Notes under the pieces: model-generated
Told to the model about the DNA's origin: nothing
The model's input: only the letters and a program-made list of their open reading frames with translations
Databases searched by the model: none
Origin: Endocalyx cinctus
Lineage: Eukaryota; Ascomycota; Sordariomycetes; Amphisphaeriales; Apiosporaceae
Direction of reading: 5' to 3'
DNA length: 64,000 nt
Assembly (NCBI GenBank): GCA_001600455.1
Contig: BCKC01000001.1
Coordinates: 6,517,418 to 6,581,417 of the forward strand
Part shown: in pieces, positions 1 through 11,151 of the stretch
How positions within the stretch are numbered: position 1 is the stretch's first letter
Layout: the number at the start of each line of letters is the position of its first letter
Position numbers and translations under genes: made by a program

Positions 1-76
1 GAAATAATTCTGACTAGCAGAATTATTTCACAACATCAACAACAATAATAACTTCATTTTTCAGAACAGTAAAATC

Positions 77-924
77 TTACGATTTTAACCCAACAATACC
101 AGCTATGACAAGTATCCCGAATCCTACACTAATTCCAATGACAACCGTGTTGGTGAAGGTAAGACCAGAGCCAGTGTTGCTCTTAGGAATGGAACTATTA
201 TCTCCGGTACTGCTTGCCGTGGCCTTTGATGACCTACTACTGGTACTCTCGACTGTAGTCGGCCAAGGAGGATCGTCGCTGGCCCGATGTATGACTGGGC
301 CTTGTGCATAAACGGGTTTCCCCGATGAGTGATATGTTGTAATAAGATTAGAAAGAAGACTTGCATTCGTGTGCAGGAACTCGCTAATGGTCATGACACT
401 CTCCGTCCTTAAATTTGACTGGCAGGCGTGCCCATCAGCTGTATTTCGACCAGTGCGGCAAGTGTACCCGCTATCTCGGCCAGAATTTATTAATTAAATG
501 TTTTAGAGCATTCTAATTTATTAGGGAAAAAGGTTGCGGAATTCCACTCACGTCGGACAGCATGTGGCGGCCGTGCCCTCACCGAGCTCTGAGTAGCATG
601 CATATGTATACCCAAATGGGCAAATACCAGGCGAGTAATAATAGCTATCCAACGGGATAAAATTTGTTGGTAGACAAGATGAAGTACTTTTGCCATATAT
701 GGTTCCATAGTATAGTAGTTCGCTCACGGTTTGAAATATAGAGTTGCAATTAATACCACTAGGTGAATATGTTGTTGTAAGGGGCCCTAGATATGACCCT
801 TCGGCTTACTTGAGGTGTGTGAATTTCGGATTAAAAGGCATGATAAACCAGTCTAGGGTCTATAACATTTCAGATGCCCGAAAACGTTATGGAGAGAAAG
901 GGAAAAAAGAGAAGAGGCCCTCAT
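77..924 (-). CDS. Cys-rich single-pass membrane glycoprotein (partial at both ends)
   Basis: Two exons are clear. An upstream exon ends at 552 and the next runs from 470 to 77, joined by an 81-nt intron (donor GTGAGT at 551-546, acceptor ATAG at 474-471). Spliced, the ectodomain reads YSPGICPFGYTYAC, then TCCPTGYTC across the junction. This is a cysteine pattern common in uncharacterised fungal surface proteins. A Ser/Thr-rich stem follows, then a hydrophobic helix (VVIGISVGFGILVIAGIVGL) at the C-terminal end. The 5' end is unresolved: the frame is open up to about 810 with no ATG, and a possible signal-peptide start lies at 924. At the 3' end the frame reaches TAA at 77, but a GTAAGA donor overlaps that stop and only two residues follow the helix. 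The cytosolic tail may therefore lie beyond the left edge. Function unknown; a wall or surface-sensor role is inferred from architecture only. Confidence 0.55.
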
Positions 925-1738
925 TGGCTTATAATTATTAATCACAATATTATGCCATGGATTCTCCAAAATTTGTAAAATGAAGAGGAAAGATATAATA
1001 TATACTCATGAGAATTGGTAGCTAGTAAATATAGACGCCGCACGCGTCTGGTAATCGTGATTCATTGTTGACGATTGGGTCTGGATATCTAAAGACCGAC
1101 ACGGCGCTGCGACTGTCTGATTTCACTTGTCAGATAGAATCGGTGTACGTAACGTAAGCCACATATACTTATTCGAGTATTATTAACTTTAATTATCTCC
1201 TTCTAGTAGGTGATTGCCTTCATAGGAGAAACTACTGATAACTGCGAACTGGTCAACTTGGTCTTGTAGTTATCATAGTAAACGTGGCTTTGGGGATGGA
1301 GCTATGTCATTGTGATCGAGTGGCCGGGGAATCCGAAGTACAGTGATTTTTTAGATTACGAATAGGGAAGACGCAGTTGACAGGTGACGTGTCGAGTTCC
1401 ATTTTAGATCCTTGAGAGTCGAGTATTAGAATTTGACATCTTATATTTCGACGGCATTTGTTTGCGCAGTAGATGTTATGAGATCTAAATGGATAATGTA
1501 TCTGCTAAGTATATTCCATGATGGGAAAATAACATATGTTATACTCCTCCCCTACGTATCCAATGCCCAATCATAATTTGTATTTACATCATCTCTGCTG
1601 AGAGGTGGTGCATGATTTCATGCGCGCTACCGTATTCATAATAAATCTCCTTAATGGATTCAAGGGGTTCTATTAGAAAGATGTATAAATCCGTTTACCG
1701 AAGGTTTATGACATCTAATTATTACTTAGTTACACAAT

Positions 1739-1782
1739 GCGGATGTCAGAGCATCCGAATGCGAATGTCAAAGTATCCGAAT
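1739..1782. repeat. 22-bp direct repeat, two copies, with hairpin arms
   Basis: Two adjacent 22-bp units (1739-1760 and 1761-1782). The first contains inverted arms CGGATG and CATCCG around a 6-nt loop. The second differs only by transitions (G to A twice, C to T once), which weakens the hairpin. The transition-only difference resembles RIP-type or deamination decay. Confidence 0.6.
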
Positions 1783-2000
1783 GACTCAGATGCACATTTG
1801 CCTCACTTAGATCCCTGTCCGTAATTAAGTCCAGTATCGTTCTATTCGTAAGATATTAAGCAACATTTTATGAGGGTGTACTTAGATCGATAGGGAAGTG
1901 TATTTCTACTGGAAACCGGGCGAAATAGAAGATATAACTAAGCTAGTATGATAGGCGTATTTTTTTTCTTGGAATTATTGTCAGGTTCAGGTGTTAATTA

Positions 2001-2195
2001 GGTGCCAGGTAGCTACCAGCTACCCTGGTGTAAATGTATCATTACGATGGATATATATAGGCGGCCTCCCTCCCATATATTCGGTATGAGAGGAAACCGG
2101 AATCGATATATCATTGAGTCCTGTACCTACCTAGCTGATATCATGCATGCTGTACCCTTACTCCGATATACCCCCCTATTTCTCACAATAATCGA
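2001..2195 (+). repeat. Dispersed repeat copy 1 (solo-LTR- or MITE-like)
   Basis: About 190 bp that is clearly related (roughly 80% by eye, mostly transitions) to 11374-11555. It opens with a hairpin at 2005-2028 (arms CCAGGTAGCT and AGCTACCCTGG, one bulged C), followed by a TATATATA box, a CCTCCCTCCC tract and a conserved TGCTGTACCCTTACTCC block. The 69-aa reading frame inside (2002-2211) resembles the one in copy 2 simply because the DNA is repeated. The boundaries could be read as TG...CA (TGCCAGG to CTCACA), as in a solo LTR, but I see no target-site duplication. Confidence 0.6.
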
Positions 2196-2431
2196 CAGCG
2201 AGAGACTTTAGTTAAGTCATGCTTGTGCAAGAATTGAGTGCCATCATCAATATCGTCCAAAATTAAAAATAATATCCCGAGTGAGTTAATGCGACTACTG
2301 TCTTTAACTCGAGCGAACGTTAAGATACGCCGGCTACTGCATAAACATGGAGGTGGAAACAATTCAAGATACTGATTAAGAGTGATCTTGTTTTCATTAG
2401 TTTTATATCATATGGTTAGTAGACCACTGCC

Positions 2432-4234
2432 CTATTTAGTAACTTGCTGAAGCTCCGCCGAATCCTTGTTCGTTTCCCAAGTCTCGAGGACAACATTTTT
2501 GGGATTCTCTAATCTTTCCTTTGTAAACTCAAATACTCGAGGAATGCCCGTACTTTTAAACGCTGCGTCCTCCAAAATCATGGCCGCAATACCTTTGGCG
2601 CATAGAAATATCTGCGGCATACCGTGGCCGATAAATCCGGCGAGGATGTACTGATTCGGCTTCCCGGGGAGTGTGCCAACAAAAGGCGAATCATCTGAAG
2701 AGTAACCCATGACTATACCGAGTGGTTGATTAACATGCAAAACTTCTCAATAGAAAAACCGAATATTATGCTGGTGGGGGTGGAAAGAAAAACAGAAAAG
2801 AAAAGAAAATCATTGTGTACTTACTCCCTGTCCAAATCTTAGACGTATACGCACCACTATCCTCCCATCCGTGAAACTTCTTCTGCATGTACCCATCAAA
2901 ATGATTCTTAGCTGACTCAATCAACTTATCGTCCTCCACATTATCATACCAAGACTCCTTATCTGCGTAATAAGCCTCCCTGCCACCTCCCACGACGACG
3001 CTACCATCCAGCCTCATGATAAGGTACTCGTACGCGACATCGCCGTTGCGGATGATAACCGAGTTCCGTTGCAGCGGGGGGCCAAGCTTTTGCTTAGGTA
3101 CCAGGTGACTACAGATTCCACGCACGGGGATCACTTTTCCCTTAAGCTCTGGTAATAGCGCGCTTGAGTAGCCGTTGGTCGCGAACACGACTTTGCGGGC
3201 CCGTATAGTTCCTCTCGTCGCAGTTTTGACAAAGGTGTACCCCTCGGTGTCGGGCTCGGAGGCCACGCTCTCAACCGGCGTGTTCGTCTGTAAGTTCACG
3301 CCGCTCTCGAGGAGCTTGGACATCATGCCGACGATGAACTTATAGGGCCAGATGTGAGCGGCCGTGTGAGTGAAGCAGCCGACGGCACCTTTGATACCGG
3401 AGAACTGAGTTACACCCGAAAGACTCCTTATTAGTATAGTATGCATATGAAAAGAAAAGAAGACCGCCGAGAACAGTATCATTAATGTTGAAAATAAATG
3501 CGGTATGATAATGCTCGATTACTCACCGCCTCGGCATCTGACATCCCGGGCCGAATCTTGGATTCCGGTCCGTAAATACCAACGTCGTCGACGGCGGCGA
3601 CACCGTGCTTCCTGAGGAATTCGACGTTGTCCCGGATTCTCTCGTAGTTCTTAGGCGTCATGCAGACATCCACGCACCGGGTCAGCACAAAATCGCACTC
3701 GTCACCGATACCGAGCTCCTCGACCGCCCTCTTCACGGCCGGCACATGTTCGACCTCAAAATCGGCAAACTCGATCCCGGCCTCGATTCCGTGCTCGCGA
3801 GCCACTTGAGCGGGCTTACTGTAGGGATCCGGCTTGACGTGGCCGCCTTGTTGTTCACGATGAAGTTAGCCGTCCAGCATGAATAATTAATAAGGACAAG
3901 TTAAATAGAGAGAAAAAAAAAAAAAGTCTTGATCATTGCACCCCTGAGAGGAAGAAGGAGGACCTTATCACCACATACCATTTCGACCCGTAGCCCCTGA
4001 GCATAATTGTCTAGCCTCAAGGATTACGATCTTGGGCAGTGGCTTATTGTTGGCCTCGCACGACTTGGCGATGTGGTATGCGGTCGAGACACCGGCATAC
4101 CCAGCACCGATGATTGCGATATCGGCGGTCTCCTGTAGATCGGGAGTGGACCGATAATTGTCAAGTTGGTGTGGGTCTTGTCTCCAGAACGATGTCGTAG
4201 AGTCTGGGACTGGAAGCTTGGCTTGGGGAGACAT
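2432..4234 (-). CDS. FAD-dependent oxidoreductase (DAO family), 478 aa
   Basis: A flavin-dependent amine or amino-acid oxidase-type enzyme; the substrate cannot be read from sequence. Four exons: 4234-3979, 3846-3527, 3404-2825, 2712-2432. The phases close exactly to 479 codons including the stop. The N-terminal dinucleotide-binding loop IAIIGAGYAG (GxGxxG) is at about residues 39-48, followed by ILEAR, where the acidic residue should bind the FAD ribose, and CSGATGRNGG. The second half has the family's FATNGYSS region. The C-terminal exon starts MGYSSDDSPFVG and contains AGFIGHGMP, the usual second FAD-contacting segment. The start at 4234 puts the Rossmann fold about 38 residues in, normal for the family. 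Length and domain order look complete. Donors are GTATGT, GTGAGT and GTAAGT. No neighbour shares an obvious pathway. Confidence 0.85.
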
Positions 4235-4886
4235 GATGAATCCTTCGGTATATGAAACTTAACGATTTGAATGACTAGAAATTTATACAATTAATGGCAA
4301 AGAAAAATTACGGCTTTCTTATTTTATTTTATTTTTCTGGGTCAAATTTATCTTCATATATAATATGATGCGGGGTAAGTACGATATAGGAGATAAGTTT
4401 AACCTACAGAATGACTATGGTCTAGGTCTGATTTAGTAGAAGGGAGAGAGAAAAGTTGGAAAGTAGCAAACGAAGGTGGCATGGTGCGTAAATAGGAGAT
4501 TCCGGTTATCTGGCTGTCTGGGTAATTATTTCCATGGTGCTATTCGTGTCACGTGAGAATAATAGTCTAACTAGGAGCAGTACCAAAAGTGTGATGGCTT
4601 TTCTATAGAGTGCGATGTAAGCTTTAAGTATTGAGGTTTGCTATTGTATTCATATGATTTAATCGACTCTAACTGATAAATTTAATCCTCTGTTCTAAAT
4701 CCCTAACTTATCACATTAAGAGCAAGTCAATAATGAACTAGGTAAATAGAGCCTACAATATGACCATAACTAACACAATAATTAAAGTAAATATTAGATG
4801 TATAACAAATATTAATTACATGATTTTTGGAAAAAAGAAATTCCAATATACTATTATAGTTATTTCATCAACCTGTCTCTGGCTCC
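4235..4886. other. Intergenic spacer upstream of the FAD oxidoreductase
   Basis: AT-rich spacer between the oxidoreductase start and the 3' end of the repeat-rich surface protein. It presumably holds the oxidoreductase promoter. I see no gene or repeat in it. Confidence 0.5.
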
Positions 4887-6179
4887 TCATTGTTGAGTCG
4901 GGTCTTGCGTGCACGAATCCTGATCCTTCACCTCCACAGAAATTTGATCAATGAAAGTGATAGCTTGAGAAAAGTCATCATCATAGAACGAATCTCCCCA
5001 GATACAAATCTGTTCTATGTGGATAGTAGCGGAATCGGTGATAGGAATAAAATCTATCGGTCTCGGCGTATAGTCCTGCATGACTGTGCTTATGGTTAGT
5101 AGGTCCAAGGGCACCCCGTCGACATAGGTCGTGATTGTACACGACGGGACGTTTATCATTCTCCAAAGACGGTAGTAGTATGTGGTTGTGTAGACTTGAC
5201 CCGCGACAAGGCCTGAGACAGTCTGCGATACGCCGTCCTTCTCACCCGAGACGTACGGCGAAAACAGGAGGAGACTCTGTCCGAACGGCGTGGCAACGTA
5301 GTTTTGTCCAAATTGGAAGTTCCATTGGATTGGAGCACCGTTTCCATTGAAAGTCCACGGCCCGTTGGTGAACCCACCCGAGTTGCTCACCGTGGGAGGG
5401 ATGTTTTCGAAGGAAGGATCTGATACCAAGTTATCGCAGGTTGGGAGTACTACTGGTGTCGGCGTTGGAGTTGGGGTTGGGGTACTGCTATCACTGCTAG
5501 ATGAGTCTGAGGTGCTTTCTGGATCTGAAGTAGTTACTGGGTCCGGAGTGGTAATTGGATCAGGGGTGGTAACGGGATCAGGGGTAGTAATGGGGTCCGG
5601 TGTGGTAATCGGATCCGGAGTCGTTACTGGGTCTGGAGTTGTTATTGGATCCGGAGTAGTAATGGGATCAGGGGTGGTAATGGGGTCCGGGGTGGTAATG
5701 GGGTCCGGTGTGGTAATCGGATCCGGAGTTGTTACTGGGTCTGGAGTAGTAATGGGATCAGGGGTTGTAACTGGATCTGGAGTCGTTACTGGGTCCGAGG
5801 TCGTTGAAGACTCAGAAGTCGATGAAGACTCAGAGGTAGTCACGACAACGCTCGTGGAGGTACTCGTACTGACGAATACCGAAGACGAAGTGGAAGACTC
5901 CACAAAGCTGGAGCTGGAACTCTCAGACTCCGAAGTCGAGATTGAAGAACTTGTCGCACTACTAGCAGTGCTCTCAGTAACAGTACTTAGCATTGAATAG
6001 CTTGATGTACTGCTAGACGTGGCAATGAAACTGCTCGCGGATGAGCTGCTGTACACTGGATAGGCTCCATAACTAGGTGCAGCAGAGGCAGAGCTGCTGT
6101 GACGCGGTTTAGTTGGGCAAGACAGAACCCCCGATAAGGGGAAGCCTACCGCCAACCAGAATAACGAGCGTGGGGCCAT
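4887..6179 (-). CDS. Secreted Ser/Thr-rich protein with PDP[IV]TT tandem repeats and C-terminal jelly-roll-like domain, 430 aa
   Basis: Single exon. A signal peptide is visible at residues 1-20 (MAPRSLFWLAVGFPLSGVLS). A Ser/Thr-rich stalk follows to about residue 125, then sixteen six-residue units of the form T[PS]DP[VI]T, then a short (TP)n linker. The remaining ~180 residues begin CDNLVSDPSFENIPP, with alternating hydrophobic/aromatic stretches and a few cysteines. That opening resembles CBM4/9- or CenC-like galactose-binding folds in fungal secreted proteins. No C-terminal GPI or transmembrane signal is evident. The layout (signal, O-glycosylated stalk, repeat spacer, putative carbohydrate-binding head) suggests a wall-associated or adhesin-like protein; this is inference. 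The repeat DNA leaves the opposite strand open for 217 codons, which I treat as a shadow. Confidence 0.8.
   Translation of the reverse strand: MAPRSLFWLAVGFPLSGVLSCPTKPRHSSSASAAPSYGAYPVYSSSSASSFIATSSSTSSYSMLSTVTESTASSATSSSISTSESESSSSSFVESSTSSSVFVSTSTSTSVVVTTSESSSTSESSTTSDPVTTPDPVTTPDPITTPDPVTTPDPITTPDPITTPDPITTPDPITTPDPITTPDPVTTPDPITTPDPITTPDPVTTPDPITTPDPVTTSDPESTSDSSSSDSSTPTPTPTPTPVVLPTCDNLVSDPSFENIPPTVSNSGGFTNGPWTFNGNGAPIQWNFQFGQNYVATPFGQSLLLFSPYVSGEKDGVSQTVSGLVAGQVYTTTYYYRLWRMINVPSCTITTYVDGVPLDLLTISTVMQDYTPRPIDFIPITDSATIHIEQICIWGDSFYDDDFSQAITFIDQISVEVKDQDSCTQDPTQQ
5520..5810 (-). repeat. 18-bp coding minisatellite, about 16 units, with 108-bp higher-order period
   Basis: Encodes the PDP[IV]TT array of the surrounding gene. 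Units differ mainly at third codon positions and at an Ile/Val switch. A block starting near 5591 recurs almost unchanged near 5699, an offset of exactly six units (108 bp), which indicates a recent segmental expansion within the array. Confidence 0.85.
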
Positions 6180-8331
6180 ATTTTACAGGCGATTATAAAA
6201 GAGTGACTGAGTGAGAATAATACAGAAGAGAACTGAGAAAACCTGATCAAATAAAAGAAGAAACAGGTATATATATTTATATAATTATATATATAGAGGC
6301 ATAGTTCCTCTTCTTTACTTATTTATTATCCAGTCCAGATCTCATTGTAATTATCCCTGAATGAGATCATGTTAGTTAAAGCTTAGTTATGTGAGGTAAG
6401 TTGAGCTAGTCGGCCTCGAACTTTGTAGAACTTCTAATGGCGCGGAGATCGCTCCATTTTAGCGGACGCCACTCTTTGACCGTCAACTCACCTCAGCCCA
6501 AAAGGGAAGGGTTTTATAAAAGAGAGAAATGATCCTGCCGCTAACTTTCAGCTACGCGGTGATTAAGTATTGAATGCTAATTAAATGATTCGTCAATTTT
6601 GACTATTCAGTTTGGTGGTGGTTGACAAGCGCAAAGATGCAGTGACCATCTTGGTTAGTCAATAGAAAAGGGGGCGCCATATGAGCATATATGTTTCATG
6701 TATTGATTTATTGTTAAAAATTCAACAACCAGCTCACATTCAGGTAAGTTATTTCACAAAGTAATTAATATAACAAGCAGCGACTTCTAGTCAGCTAACT
6801 TATGACCCGGAATGTAGTGAGACGAACTGGTACTAGCAGCCAGGGGTCTTTGTACCAAGAACAACATCAACACTTATTTTTGGAAGAAATAGATGGAATT
6901 CATCCCGCTTCTTCATCGTCTCTCGGAATTGTGACTTATATTTCTTAATAGCCTTGTAATTGTGGCCCCATTTTTGCCTCCTCCTCCAAAGCTTGTTTTT
7001 CACCCAATTCTTTAGGCTCTTGTCTTCAGCACATGGGTGAATAATAAGTAAAATATATAATACCGACGACAATCATCTTCTTTATCTAGTAGATATCAAC
7101 TAGCAAGCAATATCCGATAATGTTTCGACACGCTGGAAATAACGCATTCCTTCCATACCGAGGACTGTAGACATTTGCTTAAGTGTTTCCCCACCAAAAG
7201 GGGTGGTGTGCATATGCAGTCGACCACGTTTTGGTCAAGTAGCACCTCGCTTTTCTGATCAGTTGACTTTCTAGTGGGGTGCATATTACGGTGGCTCGTT
7301 GATTCCTGGATAATGAATTTGTTGTGTCGTTTTTTATCATGGTAGAAGCATAGAGATGTAATTACCTAGAACCCACCAGCCCGTAAATTTATCCATTACC
7401 ACCGACAAAGTTTATCGCTCTACGTTGGATTGACGAATCAAATTAATATCAAGCATTTTGGAGGAAGCAATATAACAAGCAATATCGAACATGAAGATCT
7501 GGAAGGGTGCTCTGAAATTCTACAACACTGAAGGGATGCAGAGTTTTTTTTTTTTTTTTTTTTTTTTTGAACGCTGAGAAGGCGCGTGAGGTCAAGAGCA
7601 ACATATTGACGTGGGCGATTAATAATAGATTATGAAACACATATATCGACAAGAACATAATAAAAGTGATATTGTTTCTTCTGAATAGTGGTGTTAATGC
7701 TCATGATGATCTCGGTGATACACCCGGGCTGGAGCTTCTTCGGATTGGTTCCGATAGCAAGCAGGTTGTCCAACAAATATTTGCAAAGGCGTAAGATCTT
7801 GAAACTAAAGACGGGAAAGATAAAAAATATGATACCGCGAACACAGAGTATTTTTAAGATTCTTATGGATATAATTTCAACATTTATCTGAATAGGTACT
7901 TTTGAACGAGTCGAGCAACACAGCCGCTGTAACTCCGGCAGAATATAGTAATATTATTTCAATGTTCGACTACTACCTGATGAATAAACCACATTCATAA
8001 AATTTCATAACGTCAATTACTTACATAGTACAATCAAGAAGGGTAAAACCCGTATTGTTCGAAATAAACAGAACAACATGTCGAACTCATGGCTGCCTAG
8101 CTGATGAGCTGCATATCGTACGTTGCTAATTATAGCGCTCCGTTGATCTTATAGGCTTAGGGTTTACGTCTCGCAGTTACATAATACAGAAAATGACTCA
8201 GGTATAATAATGTAAACATTCATGGATAGTTAGCATTTCAATTGAATAACTATTGATTCGAGAAGAACCGAACGTTTTTCCCTTTATAATATATCAATAC
8301 GAATCATTGCTAGCCATAACAATAATTCGCA
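6180..8331. other. AT-rich intergenic region, 2.1 kb
   Basis: Only short reading frames without recognisable motifs were seen (for example 7072-6833 and 7284-7096, minus strand, lysine-rich). A 25-nt poly-T run sits at 7544-7568. The segment next to 6179 should contain the promoter of the repeat-rich gene and the segment before 8332 that of the first HET gene. Confidence 0.5.
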
Positions 8332-11151
8332 ATGGGCAATGGAGTATCTCTAGTGCAGGGGATGCAAGAGGGTTTGGCGCCCCGGAAGAAGACACGTCGT
8401 GAAGAGATAGAAGATTTCTTAAAGCCGCAACGTACTTTAAGGACAGGTTCGGTCACGAGGTCAGCACAGAGGCATCAAGGACTGACTCAAGAAAAGAAGC
8501 CTCGTCAGAATCTCAGGAAAACTAAATCCCAGGACTTTCTATGGGAAAAGCAAAAGAAATACTCCATCGCACTGACTGGGGGCTCGGGAGACCAAGACGG
8601 CGACATCGATTCTGTTCGCGGACGGGTGCCAAATCCATCTTGGCCCCAAGAAAAGAAAGAAGGGAATAGTATTTCTCGTGCTTCCCAGAGTCTTTGCGAT
8701 AGATGCTCTTCTATCAGCATAGAGGCACTCACCAACGGGACAGATTATTGGCATTTACCCATCTCCGCAATCGTCTCGTCAAAGTGCGACATGTGTGGCA
8801 CCATCAGATCGAGGTTAGACTTAAACACGAATAAGGAATATCCGAGTGACAGATATCAGATTCGCGTTTCCTTCGAGTTAGAGCCCGAGATGACGAAACT
8901 GTCCCGGGGTCCAAGGTAAGTGATCCATACTTTTTTCAGTGCATTAAAATTTCGATAGAAAACCGTCATCGTGGCTAACTCTCTTTCTAGCGGTCATTAT
9001 GACATGTCGTCGACGTCGTTAGATGCTGCGTTCCTCAGCTATCTGCGATTTTCGATTATGGATCTACGCCCCTGGTTGGAACCTGACTTGAAGCCATTTC
9101 GATGGTCTTGGACTAATAATCCGCTACGTGAATTTGACGTTCCCGAAGGATCGGGTCCGGAGACGGTAGTTAGCACGGACTTACCGGTACTCACCAATGA
9201 AGGAGACGCGGCAGTACATTCGGGCGTAAGTACCGTGCGTAAACTCGACTGGAATACATCTTCCGCGCAATCCTTCGATATTGCCGCTGGCTGGCTCAAT
9301 GATTGCCTTTCAAGCGAGCTGGCCGCCCGTAAAACTACCTTGGAAACCACGTGGAAGAGTCAAAGGCTTTATTGGCCAAAACGTGGTGAAAAATTACCGT
9401 ATCCTCCGGTCGAAACTGAGCATGCGTGGACGCTAGAGGAATCCAAGGATGAAGTCAAATCCGATATATTGTCAGCCGAGGTTCCCCTTCGTCTGATCGA
9501 AATCTCGCCTCAACATCCGGGCAGCGGACTCATTCGTCTAGTCGAGACTCGTTCAATCGAGGAAAAGGAACAGTCGATCCGTTTTGCAGCGTTGAGCTAT
9601 TGCTGGGGTGAAATAACCGCGGAAAATCAGGTAGAAAGACGGACGACAAAAGCTACTTTAGAGGCTCATCTCAAAGAACTATCCCGTGACATATTGCCCA
9701 AGACGCTGAAAGACGCCATTTTGATTGCCGAGAGGCTAAATATACCCTATATTTGGATCGACTCGTTATGCATCGTGCAGGACGACACAGACGAATGGGC
9801 CAAGGAATCCACCAAGATGAGTGGTATCTATCTAGGATCCATACTAACTATAGCTGTGGCGTCTAGTGAATCGATGGATCAAGGCTGTTTCAATATGCAA
9901 TCTCAATCAATAATAGACAGCGAGAAGTTCAGTGAATACTGGAGAGTCATCGAAAACACCCTCAAAGACGGCCGTCGTAGCTCCTTGTACGTTAAAAATC
10001 CACAGAGTGCCGACTTAGACATGTATCGAGACGAAGTTCTTAAAGGCCCGCTCACGAAACGAGCGTGGACACTCCAAGAACAAGTAATTCCCCGGAGAAT
10101 GCTATTTTATACTTCTAAGCAACTACTATGGAAGTGCACTCACTGTCTCATCAGCGAGGACGGATTTCCTCATGAGCAACACCAGGAAGTCTACCCTATA
10201 CTCGACTTGGACTATTCCCTGAACTCAGAGGCAATTCATCGGCTGTGGTACGATGGTGTAGTCGAAAGCTACTCGAAACGCAATCTAACTTACGGTAGCG
10301 ACAAGTTGATCGCTATCAGTGCCCTGGCCAAGGCGTCATACCTCAACCGAAACATCCCATACATTGCCGGATTGTGGAAGGACGCAATGCTGACAGGGAT
10401 TTCGTGGATCCGCGACTCTCCGGGTCACAAGGACAAGTCGTACTACTGCCCCTCCTGGTCCTGGGCTTCCCAAAAATCCGCCGTGTCGTTTGGGTATGTA
10501 TGAGGCTAACTTCGATCCATAATGTTTTTATTTCTGGTGATATCTCGGCTAACATGCAAGCAGTGAGTATATTTCGTTGCTTGTGTTTATATTTGCGCCT
10601 AGTGCCACCTAGTTTACTCTAGAATTGTGAGTCCCGAAGATCTAACGTGAAACATTTTACTCGTCACAGAATGGACTCAGTACAGGGAATACGAAGAGAC
10701 CATGTACTCAGCGAGGGTGATGAATGTTCAGTGGACGGTCGGTCCGTCTGGCCCATTTGGCGACGTGCTATCCGCTTGCATTCACCTCGACACCCGCATC
10801 AATATCGGCACCGTGACGCGAGACAGGATTTTCGCGGAAGGGAAGCTGGAAGGAGGTCAGGCGCTCGTGTTTACAAACTCTTCGAACAAGAAGGTAAAGA
10901 TCGCCGATGTCATGATGGACGACGAGGGAGGTATCGGCGGCCCCGTAGTGATGGCAATCTTGTCAGGGCGACAATCTGCTCGCGCGTTGTTCTTACTGCT
11001 TGAACCACCTGACCTAAACGCAGACCAATATAGAAGGGTTGGCTTAGGATGGATGCTCCAACATGGTGCCAAAGAATTTCCTGAGTGGAATTCTCGCGAC
11101 GGAGGTGTTAACGATTCTTATTGGCGTAATAAGATTATCAAATTGGTATAA
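8332..11151 (+). CDS. HET-domain (heterokaryon incompatibility) protein 1
   Basis: Fungal HET proteins mediate non-self recognition and cell death after hyphal fusion. Exon 1 is 8332-8915 and exon 2 begins at 8991 (donor GTAAGT, acceptor TTTCTAG, phase closed by an AGC codon). HET hallmarks: FAALSYCWG at about residue 395, YIWIDSLCIVQDD at about 448, and KRAWTLQEQ at about 551. The N-terminus has a basic low-complexity stretch of about 110 residues, then CDRC and CDMC pairs that may bind a metal. Exon 2 reaches PSWSWASQ and a GTATGT donor after 10493. The final exon lies in the frame ending at 11151 (W-T-Q-Y-R-E-Y-E-E onward). The phases of 10493 and the final exon do not match in one jump, so either a very short exon lies between 10494 and 10680 or the copy is damaged there. 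Same strand as the next HET gene. Confidence 0.75.

Larger units (their letters stand above)
925..2431. other. AT-rich intergenic region
   Basis: No convincing coding potential was seen on either strand between the surface-protein gene and the FAD oxidoreductase. It contains a short tandem duplication (1739-1782) and one copy of a dispersed repeat (2001-2195), both listed separately. Confidence 0.6.

Noticed and set aside
5347..6000. 217-aa open frame antisense to the repeat-rich surface protein
   Set aside because: It is open only because the 18-bp repeat lacks stops on both strands. It encodes a Gly-Ser-Val repeat and lacks any independent feature; the minus-strand gene has a signal peptide and a folded domain.
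6833..7284. Two short minus-strand frames rich in Lys and Cys
   Set aside because: No start or splice evidence, no motif, and the two cannot be joined convincingly. Could be relics but not supportable.
7544..7568. 25-nt poly-T as a possible retroposon tail
   Set aside because: Homopolymers of this kind occur throughout the window, including inside introns, with no linked retroelement sequence or target duplication.
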